From: Streptomyces sp. CB02366
Lineage (GTDB): Bacteria > Actinomycetota > Actinomycetes > Streptomycetales > Streptomycetaceae
Reading direction: 5' to 3'
Assembly: GCF_001905905.1 (NCBI RefSeq)
Contig: NZ_LIVT01000006.1
Span: forward strand, 49,702 to 113,701
Length of the DNA: 64,000 bases
The notes under the pieces are model-generated. The model had not been told where the DNA came from and searched no databases. It worked only from the letters and a program-made list of their open reading frames with translations. A program made the translations under genes and the position numbers. Of the stretch, positions 60,207 through 64,000 are shown piece after piece (within the stretch, counting starts at the first letter, position 1; each line of letters opens with the position of its first letter).

Positions 60207-63200
60207 GTGCACAGAACAAGAAAGCGGCTCCCGGCCCGGACCCGCCTCCGCAAGACGCTCGCGCTGTTCACCGGCGGCCTGCTCGCCGCCGCGACGCTCA
60301 CCCTCGGCTCCGCCCCCGGAGCCACCGCCCAGCCGACGCCGGACGAATCCGCGGCGGAGGACTTCCAGCAGGTCACCCTCGCCAAGGGCGCGGAGGAGAC
60401 CGGCGAGCCCATGTCGCTCGCCGTGCTCCCCGACCGCAGCGTGCTGCACACCTCACGCGGCGGCGAGCTGCGGATCACCGACAGCGCCGGCAACACCCGG
60501 ATCTCCGGCACGATCCCCGTGTACACGCACGACGAGGAGGGCCTCCAAGGCGTCGGCGTCGACCCGGACTTCGAGAAGAACCGGGCCATCTACCTCTTCT
60601 ACGCACCCCCGCTCGACACCCCCGCCGGCGACGCACCCGAGACCGGGACCGCCGCCGACTTCGCGAAGTTCGAGGGGGTCAACCGGCTCTCCCGCTTCGT
60701 CCTCAAGGAGGACGGCACCCTCGACACCGCCAGTGAGAAGAAGGTCCTGGACGTCGCCACCTCGCGCGGCACCTGCTGCCACGTGGGCGGCGACATCGAC
60801 TTCGACGCCGAGGGCAACCTCTACCTCTCCACCGGCGACGACACCAACCCCTTCGCCTCCGACGGCTTCACCCCGATCGACGAACGCCCGGGCCGCAACC
60901 CGGCGTTCGACGCCCGTCGCACCTCGGGCAACACCAACGACCTCCGCGGCAAGATCCTGCGCATCAAGGTCGCCGAGGACGGCTCGTACACCATCCCCGA
61001 GGGCAACCTCTTCAAGCCGGGCACGGACAGGACGCGCCCCGAGATCTACGCGATGGGCTTCCGCAACCCCTTCCGCTTCTCCGTGGACAAGACCACCGGC
61101 ACCCTGTACGTCGGTGACTACGGACCCGACGCGGGCGCGGCCGACCCCAAGCGGGGACCGGCCGGAAAGGTCGAGTTCGCCCGCGTGACGAAGGCCGCCA
61201 ACTTCGGCTGGCCCTTCTGCGTCGGTGACAACGAGCCGTACATCGACTACGACTTCGCCACCAAGACCTCCGGCGCCGCCTTCGACTGCGCCGCCCCCAG
61301 GAACGAGTCCCCGCACAACACCGGACTCGTCGACCTGCCGCCGGCCCAGGCCGCGTGGATCCCCTACGACGGCGGATCGGTCCCCGAGTTCGGCAGCGGT
61401 TCGGAGTCCCCGATGGGCGGACCCGTCTACCGCTACGACGCGGCCCTCGACTCCCCGGTCAAGTTCCCCGAGGCGTACGACGGCGACTTCTTCGCCGGGG
61501 AGTTCGGCCGCAAGTGGATCAAGCGCATCGAGCAGGACGCCGACGGCGCCGTCCAGTCCATCAACGACGTGCCGTGGTCCGGCACCCAGATCATGGACAT
61601 GGCCTTCGGCCCGGACGGCGCGCTGTACGTCCTCGACTACGGCCTCGCCTGGTTCGGCGGCGACGAGAACTCCGCCCTGTACCGCATCGAGAACGCCACC
61701 GGAGGCCGCTCGCCCATCGCCGAGGCGTCGGCGAACAAGACGTCGGGCGCCGCGCCGCTGAAGGTGAAGTTCTCCTCCGCCGGCACGGCGGACGGCGACG
61801 GCGACCCGCTGACCTACTCCTGGGACTTCGGCGACGGCGGCACATCCACCGCCGCCAACCCCACGTACACGTACAAGAAGAACGGCACCTACACCGCCAC
61901 CGTCACCGCCAAGGACCCGACCGGCCGCACCGGCTCCGCCAGCGTCCACGTCACCGTCGGCAACACCGCCCCGACCGTGGACCTGGTACTCCCCGAGGAC
62001 GGGCAGCTCTTCGCCTTCGGCGACGCCGTGCCGTTCAAGGTGAACGTCACCGACCCGGAGGACGGCGCCATCGACTGCACCAAGGTCGAGGTCAAGTTCA
62101 CCCTGGGCCACGACAGCCACGGCCACGACATCACCACCGAACACGGCTGCGAGGGCACCATCAAGACCGCCATGGAAGGCGGCCACGACCCCAACGCCAA
62201 CATCTACGGCGGCATCTCGGCCTCCTACACCGACAACGGCGGCGGCGGCCAGGCCAAGCTGACCGGCAAGGACGCCTCCCGGCTCCAGCCCCGGCACCGC
62301 CAGGCCGAGCACTACGACGCCTCCTTCGGCGTCACCACGCCGAGCAAGTCCAGCGCCCACGGCGGCAAGACCGTCGGCGACATCCACAACGACGACTGGA
62401 TCTCCTTCAAGACCTACGTCCTGGGCGGCACCACCAAACTCACCGCCCGCGTCTCCTCGGCGGGCTCCGGCGGCTTCCTCGAAGTACGCACCGGGTCGCC
62501 CACCGGCAAGATCCTCGGCTCCGGGCCCGTCCCGGTGACCGGCAGCTGGGACACCTTCCAGGACGTCGACATCCCGCTGCGCGGCGCCCCCAAGAAGCAG
62601 ACCGAACTCTTCCTCGTCTTCAAGGGCGGCGACGGCGCGCTCTACGACGTCGACGACTTCGAACTCTCCAACTCGCCGGTCGACCGGACCGCCAAGCGCG
62701 TCCTGGTCTTCTCCAAGACCGCCGGCTTCCGCCACGACTCGATCCCCGCGGGCATCGCGGCCCTGAAGGAGATCGGCAAGGAAACCGGCATCACGATCGA
62801 CTCCACCGAGTCCGCCGCCCAGTTCACCACCAGCAACCTGGCCCGTTACGACGCCGTCGCCTTCCTCTCCACCACCGGTGACGTCCTCGACGCCCAGCAG
62901 CAGAAGGCGTTCGAGAACTACGTGGCCACCGGCGGCGGTTACGTCGGCATCCACGCCGCGGCCGACACCGAGTACGACTGGGAGTTCTACGGCGGCCTCG
63001 TCGGCGCCTACTTCGACTCCCACCCGCACATCCAGCCCGCCACCGTCCGCGTCGAGGACCACGACCACCCCGCCACCGCCCACCTCGACGACGAGTGGCA
63101 GCGCACCGACGAGTGGTACAACTACCGCACCAACCCCCGGGACAAGGCCAAGGTCCTCGCCACCCTGGACGAGACCACCTACACCGGCGGGAACATGAAG

Positions 63201-63917
63201 GGCGACCACCCGATCTCCTGGTGCCAGACCTACCAGGGAGGCCGCTCCTTCTACACCGGACTCGGCCACACCAAGGAGTCCTACGCCGAACCGGCCTTCC
63301 GCAGCCACGTCCTGGGCGGCCTGCGCTACGCCACCGGCCAGGTCAAGGCCGACTGCAAGCCGGACACCGGCCACCGGGCGATCTTCAACGGCAAGACGCT
63401 GGAGGGCTGGAAGCAGGCGGGCCCGGGGAAGTTCACCGTCAAGGACGGCGCCCTGCACTCCGAGGGCGGCATGGGCCTGCTCACCTACCAGGCCAAGGAA
63501 TTGAAGTCCTACTCGCTCAAGCTCGACTGGAAGATGGCCGGCGACGACAACTCCGGTGTCTTCGTGGGCTTCCCGGAGTCCGACGACCCCTGGTCGGCGG
63601 TCGACAACGGGTACGAGGTCCAGATCGACGCCACCGACGCCGCCGACCGCACCACCGGCGCCGTCTACACCTTCAAATCCGCCGACATCAAGGCCCGTGA
63701 CCGTGTCCTGCGGCCCCCGGGCCAGTGGAACAGCTACGAGATCAAGGTCCAGGGCGAACGTCTGCAGGTCTTCCTCAACGGAGCGAAGATCAACGACTTC
63801 ACCAACACCGACCCGGCCCGCAGCCTGAAGGACGGCTATATCGGACTCCAGAACCACGGAGCCGACGACCAGGTGTCCTTCCGCGACATCCGGCTCAAGG
63901 AGCTGCCCCCGCAGTAG
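60207..63917 (+). CDS. secreted multidomain protein: sugar dehydrogenase propeller, PKD, CBM6-like, ThuA, DUF1080
   Basis: 1236 residues from GTG 60207 (GGAGG 7 bases upstream). Signal peptide: RTRKRLPARTRLRK, hydrophobic core, APGATA. Domains: glucose/sorbosone dehydrogenase-type propeller about 45-495 (GDIDFDAEGNLYLSTGDD, MGFRNPFRFSVD, MAFGPDGALYVLDYG); PKD about 506-586 (YSWDFGDGGTST); linker; CBM6-like about 700-820; ThuA about 830-1046 (VLVFSKTAGFRHDSI, GGGYVGIHAAADTEYDWEF); DUF1080 about 1055-1236 (IFNGKTLEGWKQ, NSGVFVGFPESD). DUF1080 proteins hydrolyse 3-keto-glycosides; ThuA is tied to trehalose oxidation. A single exported enzyme for oxidised glycosides is likely; cofactor and substrate are unknown. 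Confidence 0.9.
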   Translation: MHRTRKRLPARTRLRKTLALFTGGLLAAATLTLGSAPGATAQPTPDESAAEDFQQVTLAKGAEETGEPMSLAVLPDRSVLHTSRGGELRITDSAGNTRISGTIPVYTHDEEGLQGVGVDPDFEKNRAIYLFYAPPLDTPAGDAPETGTAADFAKFEGVNRLSRFVLKEDGTLDTASEKKVLDVATSRGTCCHVGGDIDFDAEGNLYLSTGDDTNPFASDGFTPIDERPGRNPAFDARRTSGNTNDLRGKILRIKVAEDGSYTIPEGNLFKPGTDRTRPEIYAMGFRNPFRFSVDKTTGTLYVGDYGPDAGAADPKRGPAGKVEFARVTKAANFGWPFCVGDNEPYIDYDFATKTSGAAFDCAAPRNESPHNTGLVDLPPAQAAWIPYDGGSVPEFGSGSESPMGGPVYRYDAALDSPVKFPEAYDGDFFAGEFGRKWIKRIEQDADGAVQSINDVPWSGTQIMDMAFGPDGALYVLDYGLAWFGGDENSALYRIENATGGRSPIAEASANKTSGAAPLKVKFSSAGTADGDGDPLTYSWDFGDGGTSTAANPTYTYKKNGTYTATVTAKDPTGRTGSASVHVTVGNTAPTVDLVLPEDGQLFAFGDAVPFKVNVTDPEDGAIDCTKVEVKFTLGHDSHGHDITTEHGCEGTIKTAMEGGHDPNANIYGGISASYTDNGGGGQAKLTGKDASRLQPRHRQAEHYDASFGVTTPSKSSAHGGKTVGDIHNDDWISFKTYVLGGTTKLTARVSSAGSGGFLEVRTGSPTGKILGSGPVPVTGSWDTFQDVDIPLRGAPKKQTELFLVFKGGDGALYDVDDFELSNSPVDRTAKRVLVFSKTAGFRHDSIPAGIAALKEIGKETGITIDSTESAAQFTTSNLARYDAVAFLSTTGDVLDAQQQKAFENYVATGGGYVGIHAAADTEYDWEFYGGLVGAYFDSHPHIQPATVRVEDHDHPATAHLDDEWQRTDEWYNYRTNPRDKAKVLATLDETTYTGGNMKGDHPISWCQTYQGGRSFYTGLGHTKESYAEPAFRSHVLGGLRYATGQVKADCKPDTGHRAIFNGKTLEGWKQAGPGKFTVKDGALHSEGGMGLLTYQAKELKSYSLKLDWKMAGDDNSGVFVGFPESDDPWSAVDNGYEVQIDATDAADRTTGAVYTFKSADIKARDRVLRPPGQWNSYEIKVQGERLQVFLNGAKINDFTNTDPARSLKDGYIGLQNHGADDQVSFRDIRLKELPPQ

Positions 63918-63959
63918 GGCGGCCGCCCCTGCCGACGGCGGGCGGGGAAGCACGCGCCT

Positions 63960-64000
<41 letters not shown>

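Noticed and set aside
60453..63953. A 1166-codon minus-strand open frame opposite the multidomain secreted enzyme
   Set aside because: No motif, Val/Gly/Asp/Glu shadow composition, and the plus strand has clear domains with a signal peptide and ribosome site.

Overview
The window is about 64 kb of very GC-rich actinobacterial chromosome, almost certainly Streptomyces or a close relative. The gene types support this: crotonyl-CoA carboxylase/reductase with ethylmalonyl-CoA mutase, an SCO6160-like SecDF fusion, a short extra MreB, a second LigA, an Rv2578c-type radical SAM protein, GTG starts with GGAGG sites and overlapping ATGA/GTGA junctions. From memory the order resembles the S. coelicolor SCO6471-SCO6573 arm region (ccr, fabH4, a ROK/ABC sugar cluster), but I could not align it. 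I see no rRNA, tRNA, CRISPR, transposase, integrase or prophage gene.

Layout. 1-4.4 kb (minus): ethylmalonyl-CoA pathway operon ccr-ecm-CoA lyase with a recognisable promoter. 4.4-13.4 kb: GNAT, membrane-anchored Mrr nuclease, TetR regulator, duplicated and fused 3-hydroxyacyl-CoA dehydrogenase, HEAT protein, secreted tripeptidyl aminopeptidase, radical SAM protein with a LexA-type box, SRPBCC protein. 13.6-19 kb: MFS exporter with three C-terminal beta-sandwich repeats, divergent LysR and aldo/keto reductase, small GNAT-like protein. 19.1-27.8 kb: peptide breakdown block (pyroglutamyl-peptidase-like protein, then D-aminopeptidase, M20, S9 and S66 peptidases in one operon, then a secreted CocE/NonD hydrolase). 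27.8-36.4 kb: VOC protein, methyltransferase, PAP2-DAG kinase fusion, a lysine-poor aminotransferase-fold protein, DedA, metallo-beta-lactamase-fold hydrolase, membrane phosphatase. 36.4-42.9 kb: LigA paralogue, short MreB-like protein, secreted partner, SecDF. 42.9-52.3 kb: XRE regulator, pterin dehydratase, leaderless LysR, His-tailed methyltransferase, ricin-type lectin, aldo/keto reductase, acyl-CoA ligase, FdhD, FabH-like synthase.

52.3-63.9 kb is the most coherent system: a ROK regulator, a complete sugar ABC transporter (ATPase, permease, Tat-type lipoprotein), a Gfo/Idh/MocA oxidoreductase, a sugar isomerase/epimerase-type enzyme, and a 1236-residue secreted protein combining a sugar-dehydrogenase propeller, PKD, CBM6-like, ThuA and DUF1080 (3-keto-glycoside-processing) modules. 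The ROK gene and the secreted enzyme, 7.7 kb apart, share an upstream block (exact 11-mer plus a second element) at the same 71-bp distance from a -10-like hexamer. I infer a regulon for use of a glycoside through 3-keto intermediates.

The last 40 bases are a pure C run, most likely a contig-end artefact.
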